From Kitasatospora cinereorecta (GTDB lineage Bacteria > Actinomycetota > Actinomycetes > Streptomycetales > Streptomycetaceae): 64,000 bases of DNA. The stretch covers positions 946,001 through 1,010,000 of the forward strand of contig NZ_JAMZDX010000003.1 in the NCBI RefSeq assembly GCF_024172095.1, read 5' to 3'. This document shows, in pieces, positions 23,314 through 31,789 of this stretch (the first letter of the stretch is position 1; every line of letters starts with the position of its first letter). The notes beneath the pieces are model-generated. The model was not told the origin of the DNA and did no database searches. It saw nothing but the letters and a program-made list of their open reading frames with translations. The position numbers and the translations under genes were made by a program.

Positions 23314-25079
23314 GCCGCCTCCTGCTCGGTGAGCTGGGAGAGCACGATCTCCCGGTACGTCGGGTTGTCGGCCATCAGCTCGCGGTGGGTGCCGGAGCCG
23401 ACCACCGCGCCCTCGTCGAGGACGATGATCCGGTCGGCGTCCCGGATGGTGGAGACGCGCTGGGCGACGATGACCACCGTGGCGTCCGAGGTCTCGCCGG
23501 CCAGGGCGGCGCGCAGCCGGGCGTCGGTGGCGTAGTCGAGGGCCGAGAACGAGTCGTCGAAGAGGTAGATCTCGGGCCGGCGGACCAGGGCGCGGGCGAT
23601 GGCCAGGCGCTGGCGCTGGCCGCCGGAGACGTTGGAGCCGCCCTGGGCGATGGGCGCGTCCAGGCCCTCGGGGAAGCGCTCGACGAAGTCCTTGGCCTGG
23701 GCGATCTCCAGGGCCCGCCAGAGTTCCTCGTCGGTGGCGTCGGGCTTGCCGTAGCGCAGGTTGCTCGCGACGGTGCCGGTGAACAGGTACGGCTTCTGCG
23801 GGACGAAGCCGATCACCTCGGCCAGCCGGTCGGGGGCGATCTCGCGGACGTCCACGCCGTTGACCAGGACCTCGCCGCCGGTGGCGTCGAAGAGCCGGGG
23901 GACCAGGCCGAGCAGGGTGGACTTGCCGGAGCCGGTGGAGCCGATCACCGCGGTGGTCTCGCCGGGGCGGGCGTCGATCTCGATGCCGCGCAGCACCGGG
24001 GCCTCGGCGCCGGGGTAGCGGAAGTCGACCTGGCGCAGCTGGAGGGTGCCGCGGGCGAGCAGTTCGCTGACCGGCGCGGTGGGCGGGACGACGCTGGACT
24101 CGGTGGACAGCACTTCCTGGATGCGCTCGGCGCAGACCTCGGCGCGCGGCACCATCATGAACATGAAGGTGGCCATCATGACGCTCATCAGGATCTGCAT
24201 CAGGTAGGACAGGAAGGCGGTGAGCGCGCCGATCTGCATCCCGCCGCTGTCGATCCGGTGCGCGCCGAACCAGAGCACGGCGATGCTGGAGACGTTCACC
24301 ACGCCCATGACCAGCGGGAACATCAGGGCCATCAGCCGGCCCACCCGGAGGGAGTAGTCGGCGAGCTCCCCGTTGGCGGCGCCGAAGCGGCGCTGCTCGT
24401 GGTCGTCCTTGACGAAGGCGCGGATGACCCGGATGCCGGTGATCTGCTCGCGCATGATCCGGTTGACGCCGTCGATCCGGGTCTGCATGCCGCGGAACTG
24501 CGGGCGCAGCTTGCGGACCAGCAGCACGACGACGACGCCGAGGGCGGGCACCACGGCCAGCAGCAGCGCGGAGAGCGGCACGTCCTGGTTGAGCGCCATG
24601 ATGATGCCGCCGACGCACATGATCGGCGCGGCGACCATGAGGGTGAAGGCCAGCAGGACCAGCATCTGGACCTGCTGGACGTCGTTGGTGGTCCGGGTGA
24701 TCAGCGAGGGGGCGCCGAACTGGCCGAGCTCCTTGGCGGAGAAGCTCTGCACCCGGTCGAAGACGGAGGCCCGGATGTCGCGGCCGACGGCCATCGCGGT
24801 GCGGGCGCTGTAGTAGACGGCGGCGATCTGGCAGACCGCCTGGGCGAGCGAGACGCCGATCATCGCCGCGCCGACGCGCAGGATGTAACCGGTGTCGCCC
24901 TTGACCACGCCCTCGTCGATGATGTCGGCATTGAGGGTCGGCAGATACAGCATGCCGATGGTCGAGATGAGCTGGAGGAGGACCAACAGGGAGATGGGTT
25001 TCGAATAGGGCCCGAGATGGGCCCGTAGCAGTCGGATCAGCACCGTGACACTCTCGTCTTCGACGTGGGATTCGCGCAT
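23310..25079 (-). CDS. ABC exporter half-transporter, subunit 1 (membrane plus ATPase)
   Basis: 589 residues. Six transmembrane helices fill the first 320 residues (PISLLVLLQLISTIGMLYLP, MLVLLAFTLMVAAPIMCVGG). The ATPase has Walker A IGSTGSGKST and signature VSGGQRQR; Walker B reads IYLFDDSFSALD, with Asp in place of the catalytic Glu, so its own site is expected to hydrolyse poorly. It pairs with the co-translated subunit 2. The ATG at 25079 is accepted, but GTG at 25043 (VLIRLLRAHLGPY) has a better upstream GAGAG and matches family starts. Three TGTGGA motifs resembling DnaA boxes lie just upstream. Confidence 0.92.
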   Translation of the reverse strand: MRESHVEDESVTVLIRLLRAHLGPYSKPISLLVLLQLISTIGMLYLPTLNADIIDEGVVKGDTGYILRVGAAMIGVSLAQAVCQIAAVYYSARTAMAVGRDIRASVFDRVQSFSAKELGQFGAPSLITRTTNDVQQVQMLVLLAFTLMVAAPIMCVGGIIMALNQDVPLSALLLAVVPALGVVVVLLVRKLRPQFRGMQTRIDGVNRIMREQITGIRVIRAFVKDDHEQRRFGAANGELADYSLRVGRLMALMFPLVMGVVNVSSIAVLWFGAHRIDSGGMQIGALTAFLSYLMQILMSVMMATFMFMMVPRAEVCAERIQEVLSTESSVVPPTAPVSELLARGTLQLRQVDFRYPGAEAPVLRGIEIDARPGETTAVIGSTGSGKSTLLGLVPRLFDATGGEVLVNGVDVREIAPDRLAEVIGFVPQKPYLFTGTVASNLRYGKPDATDEELWRALEIAQAKDFVERFPEGLDAPIAQGGSNVSGGQRQRLAIARALVRRPEIYLFDDSFSALDYATDARLRAALAGETSDATVVIVAQRVSTIRDADRIIVLDEGAVVGSGTHRELMADNPTYREIVLSQLTEQEAA

Positions 25080-25086
25080 CCCAAAT

Positions 25087-25137
25087 TACGGAACCTGTGG
25101 ACGGGTACGGAACCTGTGGACAGGGACCGCCTGTGGA
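25087..25137. repeat. Direct repeats with near-DnaA-box sequence upstream of the ABC operon
   Basis: TACGGAACCTGTGGAC occurs at 25087-25102 and 25106-25121 (period 19 bp), followed by a third CCTGTGGA at about 25129. The inverse complement of each core is YTGTCCACA-like, one or two bases from the Streptomyces DnaA box TTGTCCACA. The stretch lies in the divergent promoter region between the ABC exporter and fadD. In the remaining 25138-25315 I see only the possible fadD promoter region and its Shine-Dalgarno sequence. Confidence 0.5.
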
Positions 25138-25315
25138 GAACCTGCACTGCCGCCGCGGCGGCGTGCCAGCTGGCCGTACCCCCTTACGGAACGGCTTTCC
25201 ACCCCCTAGGCTGCTGATTGCCCTCTTGTTACTCGCTGGTTAAGAAGTCGGCCGGCAGGTCGCCCCCCACGGCCGCCGCTCTCACTCTCCGCCACCCGCC
25301 CCCCGGAGGTCCTCG

Positions 25316-27214
25316 TTGAGTTCCGCGCAGTCCATGATCGAGCGGCGTCCGCCCTCTGTGGCTCACCTCTTCCTCAGCAGGGTAAAGGCCACCCCCGACC
25401 GTGAGGCCTACCGGTTCCCGGTTCCGGTCGACGAGCACGCGGCCGACGGCGCCCCCGGCGCCGAGCAGTGGCGCTCGCTGACCTGGGCGCAGACCGCCGA
25501 GCGGGTCAAGGCGGTCGCCGCCGGCCTGATGGCGCTCGGCATCGAGGCGGAGGACCGGGTCTCGATCGCCTCGGCCACCCGGATCGAATGGATCCTCGCC
25601 GACCTCGGCAACATGTGCGCGGGTGCGGCGACCACCACCATCTACCCGAGCACCAACTCGGACGAGACCGCCTTCATCCTGGCGAACTCCGGCAGCCGCG
25701 CGCTGTTCGCGGAGAACGTCAAGCAGCTGGAGAAGGCCGTCGAGCAGCAGGACCAGCTGCCCGACCTGCGCTGGGTGGTGCTGTTCGACGCCCCGGCCGA
25801 GCTCCCGCCGTACCAGGGCCTGGAGGTGCTCACCCTCGCCGAGCTGGAGAAGCGCGGCGCCGAGTACCTGACCGGGCACCCGGACGCGATCGAGAAGGCG
25901 GTGGACGCGCTCGACAAGGAGCAGCTCGCCACCCTGATCTACACCTCCGGCACCACCGGCCGTCCCAAGGGCGTGCGCCTGGTGCACGACTGCTGGGCGT
26001 ACGAGGGCATCGCCCAGGAGGAGAGCGGCCTGCTGGCCGCCGACGACGTGCAGTTCATGTGGCTGCCGCTGTCGCACGTGTTCGGCAAGACGCTGATCTC
26101 CGGCCAGATCTCCACCGGCCACGTGATGGCCGTGGACGGCCGGGTCGACCGGATCATCCACAACCTCCCGGCCATCCGGCCGACCGTGATGGCCTCCGCG
26201 CCGCGCATCTTCGAGAAGGTCTACAACGGCATCGCCGGCCGGGCCCGGGCCGAGGGCGGCGCCAAGTACAAGATCTTCCAGTGGGCGGCCAAGGTGGCCC
26301 GCGACCACGCCCGGGTCAGCCAGGCCAACCGGATCGCCACCGGCAGAGACAGCGTGCCGTTCGCGCTCGGGGTGCAGCACGCGATCGCCGACAAGCTGGT
26401 CTACGCCAAGATCCGTGCCGCGTTCGGCGGCCGGCTGCGCGGGGCGGTCTCCGGCAGCGCGGCGCTGGCCCCCGAGATCGGCTACTTCTTCGTCGGCGCC
26501 GGAGTGCCGATCCTGGAGGGCTACGGCCTGAGCGAGACCAGCGCCGGCTCCTGCGTCAACCGGTCCGAGGACGTCCGGGTGGGCACCGTCGGCAAGGCCC
26601 TGCCGGGCACCGAGGTGCGGATCGCCGAGGACGGCGAGATCCTGCTGCGCGGCCCGGGCATCATGCGCGGCTACCACAACCTGCCGGAGAAGACCGCCGA
26701 GGTGCTGGAGCCGGACGGCTGGTTCCACACCGAGGACATCGGCGAGCTGTCGGCCGACGGCTTCCTGCGGATCACCGACCGCAAGAAGGACCTGTTCAAG
26801 ACCTCGGGCGGCAAGTACGTCGCGCCCAGCGAGGTCGAGGGCAAGTTCAAGGCGATCTGCCCGTTCGTGAGCAACGTCCTGGTGATCGGCAACGGCCGCA
26901 ACTTCTGCACCGCGCTGATCGCCCTGGACGAGACGGTGATCATGCCGTGGGCGGCCGACCACGGCCTGGCCGGCAAGTCCTACGCCGAGGTGTCGGCCGC
27001 GCCGGAGACCCAGGCCCTGATCAACGGCTTCATCCAGCGGCTCAACGGCGAGCTGCAGCGCTGGCAGACGGTGAAGAAGTTCCACCTGCTGCCGCGCGAC
27101 CTGGACGTGGAGCACGGCGAGCTGACCCCCAGCCTCAAGATCAAGCGCCCGGTGGTCGAGCAGACCTACGCCGACGCGGTCGCCGAGATGTACGCCGGCG
27201 CCAACGAGGCCTGA
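25316..27214 (+). CDS. fadD: Long-chain fatty acid-CoA ligase (AMP-forming)
   Basis: 632 residues from TTG 25316, supported by GGAGG 6 bp upstream; ATG 25334 is the alternative. Activates fatty acids to acyl-CoA via acyl-adenylate. The P-loop LIYTSGTTGRPKGV is at about 205, the core motif GYGLSETSAG at about 402, ADP-loop GWFHTEDIGEL at about 470 and the hinge TDRKKDLFKTSGGKYVAPSEVE at about 487. Length and the long N-terminal domain match FadD15-type ligases of actinobacteria. The promoter region contains TTACTCGCTGGTTAA (25229-25243), an imperfect dyad like TetR-type fatty-acid regulator operators. The gene ends in front of a 14-bp-arm hairpin. Confidence 0.93.
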   Translation: MSSAQSMIERRPPSVAHLFLSRVKATPDREAYRFPVPVDEHAADGAPGAEQWRSLTWAQTAERVKAVAAGLMALGIEAEDRVSIASATRIEWILADLGNMCAGAATTTIYPSTNSDETAFILANSGSRALFAENVKQLEKAVEQQDQLPDLRWVVLFDAPAELPPYQGLEVLTLAELEKRGAEYLTGHPDAIEKAVDALDKEQLATLIYTSGTTGRPKGVRLVHDCWAYEGIAQEESGLLAADDVQFMWLPLSHVFGKTLISGQISTGHVMAVDGRVDRIIHNLPAIRPTVMASAPRIFEKVYNGIAGRARAEGGAKYKIFQWAAKVARDHARVSQANRIATGRDSVPFALGVQHAIADKLVYAKIRAAFGGRLRGAVSGSAALAPEIGYFFVGAGVPILEGYGLSETSAGSCVNRSEDVRVGTVGKALPGTEVRIAEDGEILLRGPGIMRGYHNLPEKTAEVLEPDGWFHTEDIGELSADGFLRITDRKKDLFKTSGGKYVAPSEVEGKFKAICPFVSNVLVIGNGRNFCTALIALDETVIMPWAADHGLAGKSYAEVSAAPETQALINGFIQRLNGELQRWQTVKKFHLLPRDLDVEHGELTPSLKIKRPVVEQTYADAVAEMYAGANEA

Positions 27215-27233
27215 TCCGCCTCCGGGCACCCCC

Positions 27234-27274
27234 GTCCCGTACGGCCCGCAGGGAAACCCCGGGCCGTACGGGAC
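27234..27274. terminator. Hairpin between fadD and hemW, reaching the hemW start
   Basis: GTCCCGTACGGCCC (27234-27247) and GGGCCGTACGGGAC (27261-27274) are perfect 14-bp arms with a 13-nt loop. It begins 19 bp after the fadD stop and should terminate fadD. Its right arm runs into GACAAT (27272-27277), which fits a -10 box 7 bp before the hemW ATG at 27285. Confidence 0.7.
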
Positions 27275-27284
27275 AATGGGTTCC

Positions 27285-28514
27285 ATGCCCTCCGCACTTC
27301 CCGACGGCGATCCGGTGCCGTCCGACGGTTCCCTGCCCGCCCACGCCCTCGCCGGGCTCGGCACCCGACCGTTCGGCTTCTACGTGCACGTGCCGTACTG
27401 CGCCACCCGCTGCGGCTACTGCGACTTCAACACCTACACCGCCACCGAGCTGCGCAGCTCCGGTGCGGTCGCCTCGCAGGAGACGTACGCCGACAACCTC
27501 ATCGCCGAGGTGCGGCTCGCCCGGAAGGTGCTCGGGGACGCGGAGCTGCCGGTGCGGACCGTCTTCCTCGGCGGCGGCACCCCCACCCTGCTGCCCGCCC
27601 GCGACCTGGTGCGGATGCTGGCCGCGATCCGCGAGGAGTTCGGGCTCGCCCCGGACGCCGAGGTGACCACCGAGGCCAACCCCGAGTCGGTCGATCCGGC
27701 GTACCTGGCCGAGCTGCGCGAGGGCGGCTACAACCGGATCTCGTTCGGCATGCAGAGCGCCCGGCCGCACGTGCTGCAGCTGCTCGACCGGCACCACACC
27801 CCGGGCCGCCCGGAGGCCTGCGTGGCCGAGGCCCGCGCGGCCGGCTTCGAGCACGTCAACCTGGACCTGATCTACGGCACCCCCGGGGAGTCCGACGACG
27901 ACTGGCGGGCCTCGCTGGACGCCGCCATCGGCGCCGGCCCCGACCACGTCTCGGCCTACTCGCTGATCGTCGAGGACGGCACCAAGCTCGCCGCCCGGGT
28001 CAAGCGCGGCGAACTGCCGATGATCGACGACGACGTGCACGCCGACCGCTACCTGATCGCCGAGCAGGCGCTCGCCGCCGCCGGCTACTCCTGGTACGAG
28101 GTCTCCAACTGGGCCACCACCCCCGAGGGCCGCTGCCGCCACAACGAGCTCTACTGGACCGGCGCCGACTGGTGGGGGGCCGGCCCCGGCGCGCACAGCC
28201 ACGTCGGCGGAGTCCGCTGGTGGAACGCCAAGCACCCCGCCGCCTACGCCCAGGCCCTCGCCGAGGGCCGCACCCCGGCGCTCGCCCGCGAGGTGCTGGC
28301 CGAGGAGGACCGCCGGGTCGAGCGGATCCTGCTGGAGCTGCGCCTGGTCGACGGCTGCCCGGTCGAGCTGCTGACCCCGGACGGCCGCCGGGCCGCCGAG
28401 CGGGCCGTGGCCGACGGGCTGCTGGAGGCCGCCGCCTTCGCGGCCGGCCGGGCGGCGCTGACCCTGCGCGGGCGGCTGCTGGCCGACGGTGTGGTTCGCG
28501 ATCTGGTTGACTGA
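27285..28514 (+). CDS. hemW: Radical SAM haem chaperone HemW (coproporphyrinogen III oxidase-like)
   Basis: 409 residues from ATG 27285 (MPSALPDGDPVP); ATG 27276 adds three residues. The radical SAM cluster motif CATRCGYC follows the strand FGFYVHVPY (about 30-45), with GGGTP at about 90 and the HemW-type C-terminal winged region (WYEVSNWATTPEGRCRHNELYW). HemW proteins deliver haem rather than oxidise coproporphyrinogen; they share the four-Fe cluster ligands (C-x3-C-x2-C) seen here. The start is preceded by GACAAT and no Shine-Dalgarno sequence, so a leaderless transcript is likely. It stands between fadD and a secreted protein gene; in many Streptomyces it lies close to hrcA, as it does at larger distance here. 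Confidence 0.93.
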   Translation: MPSALPDGDPVPSDGSLPAHALAGLGTRPFGFYVHVPYCATRCGYCDFNTYTATELRSSGAVASQETYADNLIAEVRLARKVLGDAELPVRTVFLGGGTPTLLPARDLVRMLAAIREEFGLAPDAEVTTEANPESVDPAYLAELREGGYNRISFGMQSARPHVLQLLDRHHTPGRPEACVAEARAAGFEHVNLDLIYGTPGESDDDWRASLDAAIGAGPDHVSAYSLIVEDGTKLAARVKRGELPMIDDDVHADRYLIAEQALAAAGYSWYEVSNWATTPEGRCRHNELYWTGADWWGAGPGAHSHVGGVRWWNAKHPAAYAQALAEGRTPALAREVLAEEDRRVERILLELRLVDGCPVELLTPDGRRAAERAVADGLLEAAAFAAGRAALTLRGRLLADGVVRDLVD

Positions 28515-28540
28515 ACGTCAACTGATCATGATGTGATTCT

Positions 28541-28564
28541 CCCTTCGTCTTCGAAGGGGGAGTC
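28541..28564 (+). promoter_or_regulatory. Small hairpin that pairs with the Shine-Dalgarno sequence of the DUF4091 gene
   Basis: CCCTTCG (28541-28547) and CGAAGGG (28552-28558) are perfect 7-bp arms with a 4-nt loop. The right arm contains most of the ribosome binding site (GAAGGGGGAG) of the GTG at 28565, so the hairpin could hide it. A role as a simple terminator of hemW is also possible. Confidence 0.45.
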
Positions 28565-31500
28565 GTGGGCAGAAAACTGCTCAGATCATCCGTATTTCTC
28601 ATATTCCCGATGCTTTTTGCACTGATCGCTCCGGTGCCGGCCTTCGCCGCGACCTTCTCGGTATGGGTGCAGAACGGTTCGGACCGGGTCTTCTCGTCGA
28701 CTCCGGTGCCGACCGCGCCGGCCACGGCGGTCACGCTCTACGCGGCGCGCGGTGAGACCCAGGCGGCGCAGATCGCGGTGCGGTCCGGCTCGTCCGTGGA
28801 CGGGCTGTCCGTCCAGGTGGGGGACCTCACCGGCCCCGGCGGGGCGGTCATCCCGGCCTCGGCCGTCACGGTGAACCGCGAGTACAACCACCGCAACGTC
28901 TCGAAGGTCGGTGGGTACGAGAACCCGCCGGACGGCGGAAACGCCTACTACGACTCGTTCTTCGGGAACGATCCGTATCAGTTGCCCGCGAACCTGACGC
29001 AGCCGTACTACTACAGCGTCGCCGTGCCCGCGGCCCAGGCGCCGGGCGGCTACACCGGCAGCGCAACCGTGCGCAGCGCGGCGGGCAACGTGACCGTTCC
29101 GGTCCGGGTGACGGTCTACGACGTCACCATTCCGCCCGCCAACCAGTCGACCTTCAAGATGCACAACTGGTTCGGCTCCGCGGGCTGGGACTACGACGGC
29201 ACCATCAAGGCCATCCCGCTCCAGTACGGCGTGACGATGTACGACCCCAACTGGTGGAAGGTCATCGGCAGCATCGCCACCGACTTCGCCAAGCACCGGA
29301 ACAATGTGGTCTACACGGACTTCCAGGGGCTGGCGATGCAGGACTCGACGTTCGACGCCAACGGGAACGTCACGCTGGGCTGGGCCACGTACGACCGCTT
29401 CGTCCAGACCTTCATCGACGCCGGAGCGCTGCAGTACATCTACACGCCGCCGATGATCCGGGGCGACGGCAAGGCGCCCAAGCTGGTCGAACTCGGGCCC
29501 GGCCCCGGCGGCGCCGTCATCGTCGAGGCGGACGCCGGCAGCCCGCAGGCGACCGCCTACCTGGACTCGGTCTACGCCCAGCTGAAGACCCACCTGGACG
29601 CCAAGTGCCTCGACCAGCAGTCGCCCTGCCCCGCCGGGCGGCGCTGGAGCGACGTGCTCTACGTGAGCGCCGTCGACGAGCCGCTGACCAGCCAGCAGAC
29701 CGACGCCGCGAACTGGCTCTACGACCGGTTCCACGCGAGGTTCCCCAACGGGTCCACCAACGAGGCCCAGTTCCTCAACATGCCCGCCGACCACCGGAGC
29801 CTGTCCACGCTCACCCCGATCCTGAGCCGGGACGACTACGACAAGAACGTCGCCTACCTCCAGAGCCAACGGCTGGCCGGCAAGGACCTGTGGGTCTACA
29901 CCTGCTCGGCGCCCACGGACGAGCGCCTCAACCGCTTCATCAGCTACCCGCTGGCGGAGACCCGGTTGCTCCCCTCGATGGTGACGAGCATCGGCGGTGA
30001 CGGCTACCTGCACTGGGGCTGGAACTACTGGACCTACCTGGACCAGCCGGGCAAGTTCATGGACACCTTCGACGGCGACAACGACGGCGACAACTACCTC
30101 GTCCGTCCGGACAAGGCGCACTACGGCATCTACGACAGCCTGCGCAGCGAGAACCTGCTCCAGGGCCTCCAGGACACCGAGCTGCTGCACCAGTTGGCCG
30201 CCGCCAAGCCGGTGGCGGCCCGCGCGCTGCTCAACACGATGATCACCAACACCCAGGTGTACACCCGCTCCGGCGCCGACCTGGAGCAGCGGCACAAGCA
30301 GATCCTGGACGCGCTGGTCGCCCCGGGCGGGGACGTGAAGTTCCCGTTCGCCGACGACTTCGGCTCCGGCACCGACGCCAACTGGCGCCACACCGGCGGC
30401 TCCTGGTCGGTCACCGCGGACCACGCGTACGTCCAGACCAGCACCGACACCAGCACCTGGGACGTGGTCTCGGCCGTCGCCGGGCGCGCCTACGGCGACC
30501 TGGCGGCCTCGGTCGACCTGCAGATCACCGGGGTGAACGCGGCCGACGGCGGGAACACCGACTGGGCCGGCGTGGTGGTCCACGGGCTGAACCCGACGGA
30601 CATGGACACCGGCTACCTGGTTGCGGTGCGCAACACCGGCGAGGCGTTCGTGTACCGCAGCGGCAGCACGCTGGCGCACGCCCAGATCCCGGGCTACAGC
30701 GCCGGGCAGCAGGTCCACCTGCGGGTGGTCAGCCGCGGCTCCACGCTGCAGGTGTACGCGGGCGGCGCTGCGCCGCTGCTGACCGTCACCGACACCGGCT
30801 ACCCCGTGGGCAGCTTCGGGCTGGCCACCGGTGGTGCGAGTGCCCGGTTCGACAATGTCCGGATCAACCCGATGGCCAACCCGGTCGAGGGTGCGGCGGT
30901 CAGCGTCTCCAGCAGCTACACCGCGGACGCCTGGAGCCCGCAGAACGCGGTCGACGGCCGCCGCGACTCCGACATCGCCGTCTCCAACGGCTGGACCAGC
31001 GCGGGCAGTTCGAGTGCCGACCACACCGAGTGGATCCAGACCGACCTGGGCGCGGTGACCCCGCTGAACCGGGTCGACCTGTTCCCCCGCAATGACGGCT
31101 CCTCCACCGGCATGGGCTTCCCGGTGGACTTCACCGTCCAGGTGTCGGCCGACGGTTCGAACTGGACCACGGTGGCCAACCGGACCGGCTATCCGCGTCC
31201 GGGCACCGGCGCCCAGTCCTTCCCGTTCCCGACCACCGGCGTGCGCTACATCAAGGTGACCGGCACCAAGCTGAGCGCCGACCCGCACGGGACGTACTAC
31301 CTGCAGCTGGCCGAGATCGAGGCGGCCGGCGGCGACCTGGCGCTGGGCCGGCCGGTCACCTCCTCCAGCGCGGTGGCGGACGACGGCAGCGGCTGGAACC
31401 GCCGAGCCGCGACCGACGGCGCGGTGGCGTCCGACCTCGGGTACTCGATGGGCTTCAGCAGCCAGGGCGGCGCCGCCCAGCACCCCGAGTGGGTGCAGGT

Positions 31501-31789
31501 CGACCTGGAGGGCACCGCGCCGATCAGCCGGATCGACCTGACCGCGCGCACCGACGGTGCCAACACCGGCCTGGGCTTCCCGGCCGACTTCACCCTGCAG
31601 ACCTCGGCGGACGGCACCACCTGGACCACCGTGGCGACCCGGACCGGTTACCCCCGGCCGGACGCGACCGCGCAGTCCTTCACCTTCGCCCCGGTCTCCG
31701 CCCGGTATGTGCGGGTGTCGGCCAGCCGGCTGACGGCCGACCAGTTCGGTACGTACTACCTGCAGCTCGGCGAGATCGCCGTCAGCTGA
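28565..31789 (+). CDS. Secreted DUF4091 glycoside-hydrolase-like protein with two discoidin (F5/8 C) domains
   Basis: 1074 residues from GTG 28565. Signal peptide about 1-28 (SVFLIFPMLFALIAPVPAFAA). Domains: an N-terminal beta-sandwich (about 30-190), a TIM-barrel-like region (about 195-480), the DUF4091 motif (about 478-545, DGYLHWGWNYW and SLRSENLLQGLQDTELLHQL), a concanavalin-like domain (about 590-765, FADDFGSGTDANWRHTGGSW), and two F5/8 type C carbohydrate-binding modules (about 775-920 and 925-1074; each with EWIQTDLG or EWVQVDLE). Presumably it binds and cleaves a complex glycan outside the cell; the substrate is unknown. The first 25 codons are clearly more AT-rich than neighbours (AGAAAACTG, TTTCTCATATTC). 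The end overlaps the convergent DUF3097 gene by 8 bp. It interrupts a run of housekeeping genes. Confidence 0.88.
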   Translation: MGRKLLRSSVFLIFPMLFALIAPVPAFAATFSVWVQNGSDRVFSSTPVPTAPATAVTLYAARGETQAAQIAVRSGSSVDGLSVQVGDLTGPGGAVIPASAVTVNREYNHRNVSKVGGYENPPDGGNAYYDSFFGNDPYQLPANLTQPYYYSVAVPAAQAPGGYTGSATVRSAAGNVTVPVRVTVYDVTIPPANQSTFKMHNWFGSAGWDYDGTIKAIPLQYGVTMYDPNWWKVIGSIATDFAKHRNNVVYTDFQGLAMQDSTFDANGNVTLGWATYDRFVQTFIDAGALQYIYTPPMIRGDGKAPKLVELGPGPGGAVIVEADAGSPQATAYLDSVYAQLKTHLDAKCLDQQSPCPAGRRWSDVLYVSAVDEPLTSQQTDAANWLYDRFHARFPNGSTNEAQFLNMPADHRSLSTLTPILSRDDYDKNVAYLQSQRLAGKDLWVYTCSAPTDERLNRFISYPLAETRLLPSMVTSIGGDGYLHWGWNYWTYLDQPGKFMDTFDGDNDGDNYLVRPDKAHYGIYDSLRSENLLQGLQDTELLHQLAAAKPVAARALLNTMITNTQVYTRSGADLEQRHKQILDALVAPGGDVKFPFADDFGSGTDANWRHTGGSWSVTADHAYVQTSTDTSTWDVVSAVAGRAYGDLAASVDLQITGVNAADGGNTDWAGVVVHGLNPTDMDTGYLVAVRNTGEAFVYRSGSTLAHAQIPGYSAGQQVHLRVVSRGSTLQVYAGGAAPLLTVTDTGYPVGSFGLATGGASARFDNVRINPMANPVEGAAVSVSSSYTADAWSPQNAVDGRRDSDIAVSNGWTSAGSSSADHTEWIQTDLGAVTPLNRVDLFPRNDGSSTGMGFPVDFTVQVSADGSNWTTVANRTGYPRPGTGAQSFPFPTTGVRYIKVTGTKLSADPHGTYYLQLAEIEAAGGDLALGRPVTSSSAVADDGSGWNRRAATDGAVASDLGYSMGFSSQGGAAQHPEWVQVDLEGTAPISRIDLTARTDGANTGLGFPADFTLQTSADGTTWTTVATRTGYPRPDATAQSFTFAPVSARYVRVSASRLTADQFGTYYLQLGEIAVS

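Noticed and set aside
23314..24618. N-terminal extension of the second ABC subunit frame to 24618
   Set aside because: It overlaps the whole ATPase part of subunit 1 in another frame; the GTGA overlap at 23310-23313 gives the natural start.
25229..27364. 711-codon frame on the minus strand opposite fadD
   Set aside because: Antisense shadow of fadD; composition and no recognisable domain.
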